Below, piece after piece: positions 5,661 to 5,679 of a stretch of DNA of 5,679 bases. A model generated the notes under the pieces. The model saw only the letters and a list, made by a program, of their open reading frames with translations, had not been told where the DNA came from and did no database searches. A program made the translations under genes and the position numbers. The DNA is from Candidatus Poribacteria bacterium (GTDB lineage Bacteria > Poribacteria > WGA-4E > PCPOR2b): NCBI GenBank assembly GCA_027296925.1, contig JAPUIP010000339.1, positions 1-5,679 on the forward strand. Direction: 5' to 3'. Positions within the stretch are counted from its first letter, which is position 1. Each line of letters starts with the position of its first letter.

Positions 5661-5679
5661 CACGTATCAGCTGCTGAAC

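Overview
The window reads as a chromosomal segment of a Gram-negative proteobacterium, most likely a marine or environmental gammaproteobacterium. This is inference from the kinds of proteins present and from moderate base composition; no taxonomic marker is present. Every convincing gene is on the minus strand.

Positions 1-2141 look like a mobile or rearranged block. An open frame of unknown function runs off the left edge. A complete 199-aa protein of a conserved TPR-like hypothetical type (284-883) follows. Immediately upstream of it sits an insertion sequence of about 1.2 kb (about 899-2100) with an apparently intact DDE integrase-core transposase (934-2004) and imperfect terminal inverted repeats. 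The IS and the 199-aa gene together are bracketed by a separate 21-bp inverted repeat with one mismatch (93-113 and 2121-2141). The IS alone does not explain this repeat, and it is the most unusual structural signal in the window.

Positions 2248-3402 encode a Tat-exported periplasmic solute-binding-like protein related to the 4,5-dihydroxyphthalate decarboxylase / NMT1 (THI5-like) fold. Upstream of it are a perfect 14-bp palindrome, a plausible sigma70-type promoter with a leader of about 170 nt, and a strong bidirectional Rho-independent terminator (3706-3736).

Positions 3781-5475 encode a secreted type I (formylglycine) sulfatase with an almost complete catalytic set; the usual substrate-contacting histidine appears to be missing. 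A 55-aa frame of unknown function ends 17 nt upstream of the sulfatase start, so the two may be co-transcribed. The sulfatase would desulfate an organic sulfate ester outside the cytoplasm. The Tat-exported binding protein could capture an aromatic or other organic acid, but the terminator between the two genes argues against a single operon, and a shared pathway is only a guess from proximity. No RNA gene, CRISPR array or plus-strand gene could be supported.
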